Below are positions 48,911 to 60,530 of a stretch of DNA of 64,000 nucleotides, one piece after another. The DNA lies in NCBI RefSeq assembly GCF_036075115.1, contig NZ_CP107958.1, positions 7,440,001-7,504,000 on the forward strand. Reading direction: 5' to 3'. Positions within the stretch are counted from its first letter, which is position 1. Every line of letters starts with the position of its first letter. Source of the stretch: Streptomyces sp. NBC_00377. GTDB taxonomy: Bacteria; Actinomycetota; Actinomycetes; Streptomycetales; Streptomycetaceae. The position numbers and the translations under genes are program-made. The notes beneath the pieces are model-generated. The model saw only the letters and a program-made list of their open reading frames with translations, was not told the origin of the DNA and did not search any database.

Positions 48911-50698
48911 GTGGCAGCACCTAAGAAGGGCCGGAGCGCGAGTGCCCAGAGCAAGCCAGGGCGCTCGCTGGCCCTGATCCTGATCGCCATCGTGGGGCTC
49001 ACCGCAGGCATGTTCGCCTCCGGTCACACCACTCCGCGTCTCGGCATCGACCTTGCCGGCGGTACCAGCATCACGCTGAAGGCGAAGTCGGACCAGGGAA
49101 CCGCGATCAACAAGGCCAACATGAACACCGCGGTCGAGATCATGAACCGCCGTGTCAACGGGCTGGGCGTCTCCGAGGCGGAGGTGCAGACCCAGGGCGA
49201 CGACAACATCATCGTCAACATCCCCAAGGGCACCAACTCCGAGAAGGCCCGGCAGCAGGTCGGCACCACCGCCAAGCTGTACTTCCGTCCGGTCCTGGCC
49301 CAGGAGGCCACCGGCCCCGCCGGCGCCGCCTCGCCGAGCGCGTCCCCGAGCGCGAGCGGCTCCTCCAGCGCCTCTCCGAGCCCCACGACCAGCGCCTCCG
49401 GCACCGGTGAGAAGGCGACCTCCTCGTCCTCCCCGTCTGCCTCCGCGACCTCGCAGGGCCGCGCGGTCAGCGACGCGCTGAAGGCCGACTCCACCCCGTC
49501 GGCCTCCGCGAGCGCCAAGGCGGGCTCCTCCGCCAGCCCGTCGGCCTCCGCGAGCGGCGGTGCCGCCGTCTCCCAGGGCGACGCCGCCCTCCAGGCCAAG
49601 TACGCGGCCCTCGACTGCTCCAAGGAGTCGGTCCGCAACACGGCAGGCGACGGTGTCAAGCCGGGGGACGCGACCGTGGCCTGCGGTGAGATCGACAAGG
49701 TCTGGTACAAGTACCTGCTCGGCCCGGCCGCCGTCGACGGCACCGACGTCGACAAGGCCCAGGCCGTCTTCGACACGCAGGGCGCCGCGGGCTGGCAGGT
49801 CACCATGACCTTCACCAAGCAGGGCGGCAAGAAGTTCGCCGACATCACCGGCAAGCTCGCGCAGAACCAGCAGCCCCAGAACGAGTTCGGCATCGTGCTC
49901 GACGGCAACGTCGTCTCCAGCCCGTTCGTGCAGAACTCGATCACCGGCGGCCAGGCCCAGATCTCCGGCAGCTTCACGCAGACGGAGGCCCAGGGCCTCG
50001 CCAACATGCTGTCCTACGGTGCGCTCCCCCTCTCCTTCGAGGAACAGAGCGTGACCACGGTGACGGCGGCCCTCGGCGGCGACCAGCTGCACGCCGGTCT
50101 GCTGGCCGGAGCCATCGGCCTCCTGCTGGTCGTGATCTACCTGGTGGCCTACTACCGTGGCCTGGCGATGATCGCGCTCGCGTCGCTCCTGGTGTCCGCG
50201 GCCCTCACCTACGTGCTCATGGCGCTGCTCGGCCCGGCCATCGGCTTCGCGCTGAACCTGCCCGCAGTCTGTGGCGCGATCGTCGCCATCGGCATCACGG
50301 CCGACTCGTTCATCGTCTACTTCGAACGCGTCCGCGACGAGATCCGCGAGGGCCGCACCCTGCGCCCCGCCGTCGAGCGGGCCTGGCCGCGCGCCCGGCG
50401 CACCATCCTCGTCTCGGACTTCGTGTCGTTCCTGGCCGCCGCGGTGCTCTTCATCGTCACGGTCGGCAAGGTCCAGGGCTTCGCGTTCACGCTGGGCCTG
50501 ACCACCGTCCTGGACGTGGTGGTGGTCTTCTTCTTCACCAAGCCGCTGATGACGCTCATCGCTCGGCGGAAGTTCTTCGCGAGCGGCCACAAGTGGTCCG
50601 GCCTCGACCCGAAGAGCCTGGGTGCGCAGCCGCCGCTGCGCCGCACCCGCCGTCCCGGTGGCCCCGCCGCCGGCCCCGTCGAGACGAAGGAGGCCTGA
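48911..50698 (+). CDS. secD: Protein translocase subunit SecD
   Basis: SecD (595 aa) uses the proton gradient to help proteins leave the SecYEG channel. It has one N-terminal helix, an extracytoplasmic domain starting with LGIDLAGGTSITL, and five C-terminal helices (RND-type; GAIVAIGITADSFIVYFER). Residues about 132-222 are an insertion almost entirely of Ser, Ala, Thr, Pro and Gly inside the outer domain. GTG 48911 follows GGGAG at about 9 bp. secF starts 3 bp after the stop. Confidence 0.94.
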   Translation: MAAPKKGRSASAQSKPGRSLALILIAIVGLTAGMFASGHTTPRLGIDLAGGTSITLKAKSDQGTAINKANMNTAVEIMNRRVNGLGVSEAEVQTQGDDNIIVNIPKGTNSEKARQQVGTTAKLYFRPVLAQEATGPAGAASPSASPSASGSSSASPSPTTSASGTGEKATSSSSPSASATSQGRAVSDALKADSTPSASASAKAGSSASPSASASGGAAVSQGDAALQAKYAALDCSKESVRNTAGDGVKPGDATVACGEIDKVWYKYLLGPAAVDGTDVDKAQAVFDTQGAAGWQVTMTFTKQGGKKFADITGKLAQNQQPQNEFGIVLDGNVVSSPFVQNSITGGQAQISGSFTQTEAQGLANMLSYGALPLSFEEQSVTTVTAALGGDQLHAGLLAGAIGLLLVVIYLVAYYRGLAMIALASLLVSAALTYVLMALLGPAIGFALNLPAVCGAIVAIGITADSFIVYFERVRDEIREGRTLRPAVERAWPRARRTILVSDFVSFLAAAVLFIVTVGKVQGFAFTLGLTTVLDVVVVFFFTKPLMTLIARRKFFASGHKWSGLDPKSLGAQPPLRRTRRPGGPAAGPVETKEA

Positions 50699-50701
50699 GC
50701 G

Positions 50702-51817
50702 ATGTCGAAACTCGGTAACCTCGGCGCCCGGCTGCACCGTGGCGAGATCAGCTACGACTTCATCGGTCACCGCAAGCTCTGGTACGGCATCTCGATCCTG
50801 ATCACCATCACGGCCATCCTGGGCCTGGCGGTGCGCGGCCTGAACATGGGCATCGACTTCCAGGGCGGCGCCGTCTTCACCACCGAGAAGACGAGCGTCT
50901 CCGTCTCCCAGGCCGAGGAGTACGCGAAGTCGGCGTCCGGCCATGACGCGGTCGTGCAGAAGCTGGGCAACGGCACGCTGCGCATCCAGATCGCCGGCAT
51001 GGACATCAAGCAGTCCAACGAGATCAAGAAGGACCTGGCCGACGACTTCAAGGTCGACCCGGAGACGATCACCGGTGAACTGGTCGGCCCCAGCTGGGGT
51101 GACCAGATCGCCAGTAAGGCCTGGCAGGGCCTGGCGATCTTCATGGTCCTGGTCGTGATCTATCTGGCGATCGCCTTCGAGTGGCGGATGGCCATCGCCG
51201 CCCTCGTCGCCCTGATCCACGACATCACCATCACGGTCGGCATCTACGCCCTGGTGGGCTTCGAGGTCACGCCGGGCACGGTGATCGGTCTGCTGACGAT
51301 CCTCGGTTACTCGCTGTACGACACGGTCGTCGTCTTCGACTCCCTCAAGGAGCAGACGAAGGACCTCACCAAGCAGACCCGCTTCACCTACAGCGAGATC
51401 GCCAACCGGTCGATCAACGGCACCCTGGTCCGCTCCATCAACACCACGGTCGTCGCGCTGCTGCCGGTGGCGGGCCTGCTGTTCATCGGCGGCGGCTTCC
51501 TCGGCGCGGGCACGCTCAACGACATCTCGCTGTCGCTGTTCGTCGGCCTCGCGGCCGGCGCCTACTCGTCGATCTTCATCGCCACGCCGCTCGTCGCCGA
51601 CCTCAAGGAGCGCGAGCCGCAGATCAAGGCGCTGCGCAAGCGCGTCCTGGCCAAGCGGGCCCAGGCTTCGGCCGAGGAGGCGCCGGCTCACAACCGCGGC
51701 CCGGCCGGCTACGACGACGAGTCCGAGGGCGCCGAAGCAGCCGTCGTCGGGCCGCCGCGCGACCAGCCGTCGTCCCGGGGCCGCGGCCGCGGCCGTCCGT
51801 CGGGGAAGCGCCGATGA
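50702..51817 (+). CDS. secF: Protein translocase subunit SecF
   Basis: This 371-aa partner of SecD has six helices and the motifs LNMGIDFQGGAVF and TILGYSLYDTVVVFDSLKE. The C-terminal tail is basic and disordered (RGRGRGRPSGKRR). Its stop overlaps the apt start by 4 bp. Confidence 0.95.
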   Translation: MSKLGNLGARLHRGEISYDFIGHRKLWYGISILITITAILGLAVRGLNMGIDFQGGAVFTTEKTSVSVSQAEEYAKSASGHDAVVQKLGNGTLRIQIAGMDIKQSNEIKKDLADDFKVDPETITGELVGPSWGDQIASKAWQGLAIFMVLVVIYLAIAFEWRMAIAALVALIHDITITVGIYALVGFEVTPGTVIGLLTILGYSLYDTVVVFDSLKEQTKDLTKQTRFTYSEIANRSINGTLVRSINTTVVALLPVAGLLFIGGGFLGAGTLNDISLSLFVGLAAGAYSSIFIATPLVADLKEREPQIKALRKRVLAKRAQASAEEAPAHNRGPAGYDDESEGAEAAVVGPPRDQPSSRGRGRGRPSGKRR

Positions 51818-52362
51818 CCGAGCTGACCGACATCACGGCGCTGCTCCTGAGCCGCATCCGTGACGTGGCCGACCACCCGGAGCCGGGGGTGATGTTCAAG
51901 GACATCACCCCGCTCCTCGCGGACCCGGTGGCGTTCACCGCGCTCACTGACGCGTTCGCCGAGGTCGCGGAGCGCACGGGCGCCACCAAGGTCGTCGGTC
52001 TGGAGGCCCGGGGCTTCATCCTGGGCGCCCCGGTAGCCGTCCGCGCCGGCCTGGGCTTCATCCCCGTGCGCAAGGCAGGCAAGCTTCCCGGAGCCACCCT
52101 CGGCCAGACCTACGACCTCGAGTACGGCTCGGCCGAGATCGAGATCCACGCCGAGGACCTGAACGCCGACGACCGGGTGCTGATCGTCGACGACGTCCTC
52201 GCCACCGGCGGCACCGCCGAGGCGTCGATCCGGCTCATCCACCGGGCCGGAGCCCAGGTCGCGGGCGTCGCCGTCCTGATGGAACTGGGCTTCCTGGCCG
52301 GTCGCCCCCGTCTGGAGGCGGCCCTCGGCGGAGCGCCCCTGGAGGCGCTGCTCCGGATCTGA
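51814..52362 (+). CDS. apt: Adenine phosphoribosyltransferase
   Basis: This 182-aa salvage enzyme makes AMP from adenine and PRPP. It has the PRPP motif VLIVDDVLATGGTAEAS, the adenine loop EARGFILGAPVA, and the flexible loop RKAGKLPGATLGQTYDLEYG. It is translationally coupled to secF; a terminator follows before relA. The secF-apt-relA order is a common actinobacterial arrangement. Confidence 0.96.
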   Translation: MTELTDITALLLSRIRDVADHPEPGVMFKDITPLLADPVAFTALTDAFAEVAERTGATKVVGLEARGFILGAPVAVRAGLGFIPVRKAGKLPGATLGQTYDLEYGSAEIEIHAEDLNADDRVLIVDDVLATGGTAEASIRLIHRAGAQVAGVAVLMELGFLAGRPRLEAALGGAPLEALLRI

Positions 52363-52389
52363 GCACGGTCCGCAAGCCGCCGTACGCCA

Positions 52390-52426
52390 CAGGGGCGGGC
52401 CCGGAGGAATCCGGCGCCCGCCCCTG
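52390..52426 (+). terminator. Terminator after apt
   Basis: CAGGGGCGGGC (52390-52400) pairs with GCCCGCCCCTG (52416-52426), with an inner CCGG/CCGG pair (52401-52404, 52411-52414). Confidence 0.8.
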
Positions 52427-52542
52427 GTGTTTCCCGGGGGACGGCCCTCACATCGGCCTGAAGGCGATCCCCGAGCCCAGGATCGCTACGATGGGTGCTC
52501 CGGAGCCTGACCGGGGACCCGGATCGCGCACGAGGAGTCCTC

Positions 52543-55065
<2,523 letters not shown>

Positions 55066-55075
55066 CCGAGCACCG

Positions 55076-55110
55076 CAGAGGCCCCCGTACGCGATGTACG
55101 GGGGCCTCTG
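55076..55110. terminator. Perfect 15-bp terminator between relA and the DUF349 gene
   Basis: CAGAGGCCCCCGTAC (55076-55090) pairs without mismatch with 55096-55110 around a GCGAT loop, between convergent genes. Confidence 0.88.
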
Positions 55111-55133
55111 GTGTGCAACGGGGTCGGCCGGGA

Positions 55134-56363
55134 TCAGCCGCCGAACTCCTGAAGGCCCTTCAGGGCCTGGTCGAGCAGCGCCTGACGGCCCTCCAGCTCC
55201 CGCTCCAGCTTGTCGGCCTTCGCGGAGTTGCCCTGGGCGCGGGCCTGGTCGATCTGCGACCGCAGCTTGTCCACGGCGGCCTGGAGCTGGCCGGTCAGAC
55301 CCGCGGCACGCGCGCGTGCCTCGGGGTTCGTCCGGCGCCACTCGGTCTCCTCGGACTCCTGCATCGCCCGCTCCACGGCGTGCATCCGGCCCTCGACCTT
55401 CGGCCGGGCGTCCCGCGGAACGTGGCCGATGGCCTCCCAGCGCTCGTTGATCGAGCGGAACGCGGCACGCGCCGCCTTCAGGTCGCCGATCGGCAGGAGC
55501 TTCTCGGCCTCCTCGGCCAGCTCCTCCTTGAGCTTCAGGTTCTCCGTCTGCTCCGCGTCCCGCTCGGCGAACACCGAGCTGCGGGCGGCGAAGAAGACGT
55601 CCTGGGCGCCGCGGAAGCGGTTCCACAGGTCGTCCTCGTGCTCGCGCTGGGCGCGGCCCGCGGCCTTCCACTCCGCCATCAGCTCGCGGTAGCGGGCCGC
55701 CGTCGGACCCCAGTCCGACGAGGCGGACAGCGCCTCGGCCTCGGAGACCAGCCGCTCCTTGGTACGGCGGGCCTCCTCGCGCTGGGCGTCCAGCTGCGCG
55801 AAGTGCGCCTTGCGGCGCTTGGAGAACGCCGAGCGCGCGTGCGAGAACCGGTGCCACAGCTCGTCGTCCGACTTGCGGTCGAGGCGCGGCAGACCCTTCC
55901 AGGTGTCCACCAGCGAGCGCAGCCGTTCACCGGCGGCCCGCCACTGGTCGGACTGAGCCAGCTGCTCCGCCTCGGTGACCAGGTCCTCCTTGGCCTTGCG
56001 GGCCTCGTCGGACTGCTTGGCCCGCTGCTGCTTGCGCTCCTCGCGCCGCGACTCGACGGTCGCCACCAGCTTGTCCAGCCGGTTCCGCAGGGCCTGGAGA
56101 TCACCGACCGCGTGATGCGCGTCGACCTGTTCGCGGATGTGGTCGATGGCGACCTGGGCGTCCTTGGTCGACAGATCGGTGGTCTTCACCCGCTTCTCGA
56201 GGAGGCCGATCTCGACAACCAGGCCCTCGTACTTGCGCTCGAAATAGGCCAGCGCCTCCTCGGGGGAGCCTGCCTGCCAGGAACCGACCACCTGCTCGCC
56301 GTCGGCCGTACGCACGTACACGGTCCCCGTCTCGTCGACGCGGCCCCACGGGTCGCTGCTCAC
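55134..56363 (-). CDS. DUF349-domain protein
   Basis: This highly charged, largely helical 409-aa protein has three or so repeats of the DUF349 unit (each with the pattern WKG/WKA...DDELWHRF, DDLWNRFRGAQ, INERWEAIGHVPRD). It has no membrane segment or catalytic motif. GTG 56363 follows GGAGG. A promoter with CGGACA/TATGTT lies upstream. The family is widespread in actinobacteria and its function is unknown to me. Confidence 0.88.
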   Translation of the reverse strand: MSSDPWGRVDETGTVYVRTADGEQVVGSWQAGSPEEALAYFERKYEGLVVEIGLLEKRVKTTDLSTKDAQVAIDHIREQVDAHHAVGDLQALRNRLDKLVATVESRREERKQQRAKQSDEARKAKEDLVTEAEQLAQSDQWRAAGERLRSLVDTWKGLPRLDRKSDDELWHRFSHARSAFSKRRKAHFAQLDAQREEARRTKERLVSEAEALSASSDWGPTAARYRELMAEWKAAGRAQREHEDDLWNRFRGAQDVFFAARSSVFAERDAEQTENLKLKEELAEEAEKLLPIGDLKAARAAFRSINERWEAIGHVPRDARPKVEGRMHAVERAMQESEETEWRRTNPEARARAAGLTGQLQAAVDKLRSQIDQARAQGNSAKADKLERELEGRQALLDQALKGLQEFGG

Positions 56364-56435
56364 AGCGCCTCCTCCACATGATGCCTCCGAGGGGCTTCAG
56401 CGCCCCTGGGCATCGTCCACAGTTTCGTCACGGCC

Positions 56436-56465
56436 AACATAGGCGACCGGCGGGCCGGCTGTCCG
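56436..56465 (-). promoter_or_regulatory. Promoter of the DUF349 gene
   Basis: On the minus strand CGGACA (56465-56460) and TATGTT (56441-56436) are 18 bp apart. The leader to the GTG would be about 65 nt. Confidence 0.5.
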
Positions 56466-56520
56466 CATCCAGCGCGACCGAAATTGCGCAGTTGACCGGC
56501 CTTTGGTCGCCGGAACGCCG

Positions 56521-57336
56521 TCAGGACTTCGAGACCGTCGCCTTGTTGATCACGACCGTCGCGTTCGGGGCGCCGTCACCGGCTCCCGTGTTCTCACCCG
56601 CGGCGGCGATCTTCTTCAGGACCTTCATGCCGTCGGCCGACACCGTTCCGAAGGGCGTGTAGCTGGGCGGCAGCTGGCTGTCCTGGTAGACGAGGAAGAA
56701 CTGGCTTCCGCCGGTGTGCGCCTGACCGGTGTTGGCCATCGCGATCGTGCCCGCCGGGTAGGTGTTCTTCTTGAGGCTCGCGTCCTTCAGGTTCTCGTCC
56801 GGGATCGTGTAGCCGGGGCCGCCACTGCCGCTGCCCGTCGGGTCGCCGCACTGGAGCACGTAGATGCCGTTGGTGGTGAGGCGGTGGCACTTGGTGTGGT
56901 CGAAGTAGCCCTTGCCGGCGAGGAAGTCGAACGAGTTCACCGTGTGGGGCGCGGCCTTCGCCTTCAGCGCTATGCCGATGTCGCCGCAGGTCGTCGCGAG
57001 CGTCATCGTGTACTTCGCCGACGTGTCGATCGTGACCGCCGGCTCCTTCTTCCAGGTCTGCGTCTTGACCGAGCCCGTGGCCGGCTTCTCGCACGGGTCC
57101 TTGGCGGCGCTGGGCGTCGGGGACGGCGTCGTCTCCGAGCTCGCGTTGGCCTTGTCGTCGTTCTTCAGGACGCCCGTCGTGTACAGCGCCACACTTCCGA
57201 TGATGATCACGCCGAGCACCGACGCGATCACCGAGTTGCGCACGCGCGCCTTGCGCCGCGCGGAGGTGCGCCGCTGCTGCTGGCGCAAGAACTTCTCCCG
57301 GGCGAGCTGACGCTTCCGCTGTTCCTGGGTGACCAC
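56521..57336 (-). CDS. Membrane-anchored cyclophilin-type peptidyl-prolyl isomerase
   Basis: The 271-aa protein has a basic cytoplasmic N-terminus (KRQLAREKFLRQQQRR), one helix at about 34-56, a Ser/Thr/Pro linker and an extracytoplasmic cyclophilin domain (about 95-271: YFDHTKCHRLTTNGIYVLQ, GTIAMANTGQAHTGGSQFFL, PPSYTPFGTV). It should assist folding of exported proteins. GTG 57336 follows GAGGAGA at about 7 bp. It is divergent from the MBL-fold gene. Confidence 0.92.
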   Translation of the reverse strand: MVTQEQRKRQLAREKFLRQQQRRTSARRKARVRNSVIASVLGVIIIGSVALYTTGVLKNDDKANASSETTPSPTPSAAKDPCEKPATGSVKTQTWKKEPAVTIDTSAKYTMTLATTCGDIGIALKAKAAPHTVNSFDFLAGKGYFDHTKCHRLTTNGIYVLQCGDPTGSGSGGPGYTIPDENLKDASLKKNTYPAGTIAMANTGQAHTGGSQFFLVYQDSQLPPSYTPFGTVSADGMKVLKKIAAAGENTGAGDGAPNATVVINKATVSKS

Positions 57337-57516
57337 CGGGTTCTCTCCTCGTGCGTCTCGTACGTCGACTGGGACGCGTGCGTCTTGTGAGCCGACCGCC
57401 TGCGTGTGCCCCGTACCGTATATGGGTTCGCTGAGGAATCGGCAGCGCCGGTAGGCTCTGACCACTGGCGCAGCCGCCCAGAAGCCCACGCGTATCGACA
57501 CAAACGAAGGACGATC

Positions 57517-58233
57517 GTGCTCATTGCCGGGTTCCCCGCCGGGGCCTGGGGGACGAACTGTTATCTCGTCGCCCCCGCCGCCGGTGAGGAGTGCGTGATC
57601 ATCGACCCGGGCCACCAGGCGGCCCCCGGAGTCGAGGAAGCGATCAGGAAGCATCGGCTCAAGCCCGTCGCCGTCGTCCTCACCCACGGCCACCTCGACC
57701 ACGTGGCCTCGGTCGTCCCGGTGTGCGGAGCGCACGGCGTACCGGCATGGATCCACCCCGCGGACCGCTACATGATGAGCGACCCGGAGAAGGCGCTCGG
57801 CCGGTCCATCGGGATGCAGCTGATGGGCGAGCTGACGGTGGGGGAGCCGGACGACGTCCGTGAGCTGACCGACGGCGCCGCTCTCGACCTGGCGGGTCTG
57901 GAGTTCTCCGTCGCGCACGCGCCGGGCCATACCAAGGGGTCGGTGACCTTCCGGATGCCCCAGAAGTCCGACGTCCCGTCGGTCTTCTTCTCCGGGGATC
58001 TGCTGTTCGCCGGCTCCATCGGACGCACCGACCTGCCCGGCGGCGACATGGCCGAGATGCTCGAATCGCTGGCCCGCGTGTGCCTGCCCCTCGAGGACTC
58101 GACCGTGGTGCTGTCCGGCCACGGCCCCCAGACGACCATCGGCCAGGAGCGCGCCACCAACCCGTATCTGCGGCAGGTGGCGGCCGACGGCCAGGGAGCG
58201 GGTTCGCACACCCCTCCCCGACGAGGAATGTGA
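57517..58233 (+). CDS. Metallo-beta-lactamase-fold hydrolase (glyoxalase II-like)
   Basis: The 238-aa protein has the MBL zinc motif THGHLDH and later His/Asp residues (VAHAPGHTKGSVTF, FSGDLLFAGSIGRTDLPGGD, LSGHGPQTTIGQE), which match glyoxalase II-type thioester hydrolases. It should hydrolyse a small thioester in the cytoplasm. GTG 57517 follows GAAGG at 6 bp. hisS starts 13 bp after its stop, so they share a transcript. Confidence 0.9.
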   Translation: MLIAGFPAGAWGTNCYLVAPAAGEECVIIDPGHQAAPGVEEAIRKHRLKPVAVVLTHGHLDHVASVVPVCGAHGVPAWIHPADRYMMSDPEKALGRSIGMQLMGELTVGEPDDVRELTDGAALDLAGLEFSVAHAPGHTKGSVTFRMPQKSDVPSVFFSGDLLFAGSIGRTDLPGGDMAEMLESLARVCLPLEDSTVVLSGHGPQTTIGQERATNPYLRQVAADGQGAGSHTPPRRGM

Positions 58234-58246
58234 CGAGAGACCTTCC

Positions 58247-59509
58247 GTGAGCACCTTCCAGGCCCCCAAGGGCACCTACGACCTGATTCCGCCGGACAGC
58301 GCGAAGTACCTCGCCGTCCGCGAGGCCATCGCCGCGCCGCTGCGCAACTCCGGCTACGGCTACATCGAGACACCCGGCTTCGAGAGCGTGGAACTCTTCG
58401 CACGCGGTGTCGGTGAGTCGACCGACATCGTGACGAAGGAGATGTACGCCTTCGAGACCAAGGGCGGCGACCGGCTCGCGCTGCGCCCCGAGGGCACGGC
58501 GTCCGTGCTGCGCGCCGCGCTCGAGGCCAACCTGCACAAGCTGGGCAACCTGCCGGTCAAGCTCTGGTACTCCGGCTCGTACTACCGCTACGAGCGTCCC
58601 CAGAAGGGCCGCTACAGGCACTTCTCCCAGGTGGGCGCCGAGGCGATCGGCGCGGAGGACCCGGCGCTCGACGCCGAGCTGATCATCCTGGCCGACCAGT
58701 CGTACCGGTCGCTGGGCCTGCGCGACTTCCGCATCCTTCTCAACAGCCTCGGCGACAAGGAGTGCCGCCCGGTGTACCGGGAGGCGCTCCAGACCTTCCT
58801 GCGGAGCCTGGACCTCGACGAGGACACCCTGCGCCGCGCCGACATCAACCCGCTGCGGGTCCTGGACGACAAGCGCGAGTCGGTCCAGAAGCAGCTCGGG
58901 GACGCGCCGCTGCTGCGCGACTACCTCTGCGACGCCTGCAAGGCGTACCACGAGGAGGTCCGCGAGCTGATCACGGCGGCCGGCGTGGTATTCGAGGACG
59001 ACCCGAAGCTGGTCCGCGGCCTCGACTACTACACCCGCACGACCTTCGAGTTCGTCCACGACGGGCTGGGATCCCAGTCGGCGGTGGGCGGTGGCGGCCG
59101 CTACGACGGTCTCTCCGAGATGATCGGTGGTCCCGTGCTGCCGTCGGTGGGCTGGGCGCTGGGCGTCGACCGTACGGTGCTGGCGCTGGAGGCGGAGGGC
59201 GTGGAGCTGGAGCTGCCCGCCGCGACCTCCGTGTTCGCCGTCCCGCTCGGTGAGGAGGCCCGCCGGATCCTCTTCGCGAAGGTCACCGAGCTGCGCAAGC
59301 TCGGCGTCGCGGCCGACTTCTCCTACGGCGCCAAGGGGCTCAAGGGCGCCATGAAGAACGCCAACCGCAGCGGGGCCCGGTACACGGTCGTCGCCGGTGA
59401 ACGCGACCTCGCCGAGGGCGTCGTCCAGCTGAAGGACATGGAGTCCGGCGAGCAGACGGCGATCGGCGTCAACGAGATCGTGGCGGAACTGGAGTCCAGG
59501 CTGGGCTGA
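58247..59509 (+). CDS. hisS: Histidyl-tRNA synthetase
   Basis: This class II synthetase (420 aa) has motif 1 (IETPGFESVELFARG), motif 2 (LRPEGTASVLRA, YYRYERPQKGRYRHFSQ), the HisRS-specific LVRGLDYYTRTTFEF and GGGGRYDGLSE, and a C-terminal anticodon-binding domain. Length and order are normal. GTG 58247 follows the MBL-fold gene closely. A terminator follows. Confidence 0.97.
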   Translation: MSTFQAPKGTYDLIPPDSAKYLAVREAIAAPLRNSGYGYIETPGFESVELFARGVGESTDIVTKEMYAFETKGGDRLALRPEGTASVLRAALEANLHKLGNLPVKLWYSGSYYRYERPQKGRYRHFSQVGAEAIGAEDPALDAELIILADQSYRSLGLRDFRILLNSLGDKECRPVYREALQTFLRSLDLDEDTLRRADINPLRVLDDKRESVQKQLGDAPLLRDYLCDACKAYHEEVRELITAAGVVFEDDPKLVRGLDYYTRTTFEFVHDGLGSQSAVGGGGRYDGLSEMIGGPVLPSVGWALGVDRTVLALEAEGVELELPAATSVFAVPLGEEARRILFAKVTELRKLGVAADFSYGAKGLKGAMKNANRSGARYTVVAGERDLAEGVVQLKDMESGEQTAIGVNEIVAELESRLG

Positions 59510-59527
59510 CGGGCGCGCCGCGCAGGG

Positions 59528-59560
59528 GAAGGGGCCGGGTCGGGGCGACCCGGCCCCTTC
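59528..59560 (+). terminator. Perfect 15-bp terminator after hisS
   Basis: GAAGGGGCCGGGTCG (59528-59542) pairs with 59546-59560 around a GGG loop. Confidence 0.85.
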
Positions 59561-59800
59561 GTCGCGCACCGAGGGGTCAACCCGGCGCCCGCCCGTTCCT
59601 CCTCCCGGGAGAAGGAACGGGTCCAGGGTCACGCGCGTGTGCCGCCGGCCCGGTGTGCTGCCGGGTCCTGGCCGGAACCGAACGCCCGGGGGCGGCCGTA
59701 CGTACTTCCTTATGTCCACCGAACGGTGCGCACCCGGTCGGGTGCGGCAGAATGGCCCCTGCCCGAAGATGGTCCAACTCTCAAGCGACGGATCGGCGTG

Positions 59801-60460
59801 ATGAGCAAGACGACAGTGCAAGACGTCTCCACGGAGTCCGAGCCCGAGCGCGTCGCCGCGAGCGAGCCACGGACCGTGGGCGGCAGCCGCGCGTTCGCGA
59901 TCCTGCTGCTGATCACCGGTGCGGCCGGTCTGCTCGCCGCGTGGGTCATCACGATCGACAAGTTCAAGATCCTCGAGGCCAAGGTCGCGGGCACGACCTT
60001 CACGCCCGGGTGCAGCATCAACCCGATCATCTCCTGCGGCAGCATCATGGAGAGCAAGCAGGCGTCCGCCTTCGGCTTTCCCAACCCCATGCTCGGCCTG
60101 GTCGCCTACGGCATCGTGATCTGCGTCGGCATGAGCCTGCTGACCCGCGCCCGCTTCCCGCGCTGGTACTGGCTGACCTTCAACTTCGGCACGCTCTTCG
60201 GCGTGGCCTTCTGCACCTGGCTCCAGTACCAGTCGCTGTACGAGATCAACGCCCTGTGCCTGTGGTGCTCCCTGGCCTGGGTCGCGACGATCACCATGTT
60301 CTGGTACGTCACCTCGTTCAACGTGCGCAACGACCTCCTGCCCGCGCCGGGCTGGCTGAAGCGGTTCCTCGCCGAGTTCACCTGGGTCCTGCCGGTCACC
60401 CACGTCGGCATCATCGCCATGCTGGTCCTGACGCGCTGGGGCGCCAACCTCTGGGCCTGA
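59801..60460 (+). CDS. Vitamin K epoxide reductase (VKOR) family protein
   Basis: The 219-aa protein has five membrane helices. The active-site pair is in NALCLWCSLAW (CLWC), and the loop Cys residues are in TPGCSINPIISCGSIM. Bacterial VKOR reoxidises the exported thiol oxidase DsbA and passes electrons to menaquinone. No DsbA with a signal peptide is adjacent. ATG 59801 fits the family start. The rarA gene follows about 70 bp later. Confidence 0.92.
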   Translation: MSKTTVQDVSTESEPERVAASEPRTVGGSRAFAILLLITGAAGLLAAWVITIDKFKILEAKVAGTTFTPGCSINPIISCGSIMESKQASAFGFPNPMLGLVAYGIVICVGMSLLTRARFPRWYWLTFNFGTLFGVAFCTWLQYQSLYEINALCLWCSLAWVATITMFWYVTSFNVRNDLLPAPGWLKRFLAEFTWVLPVTHVGIIAMLVLTRWGANLWA

Positions 60461-60530
60461 GCCCGCTGACGGACCGGCATCGGACGGGCGCCGGACAGCA
60501 GTGTCGGACCCCTGACGTAGGCTCCGATGT

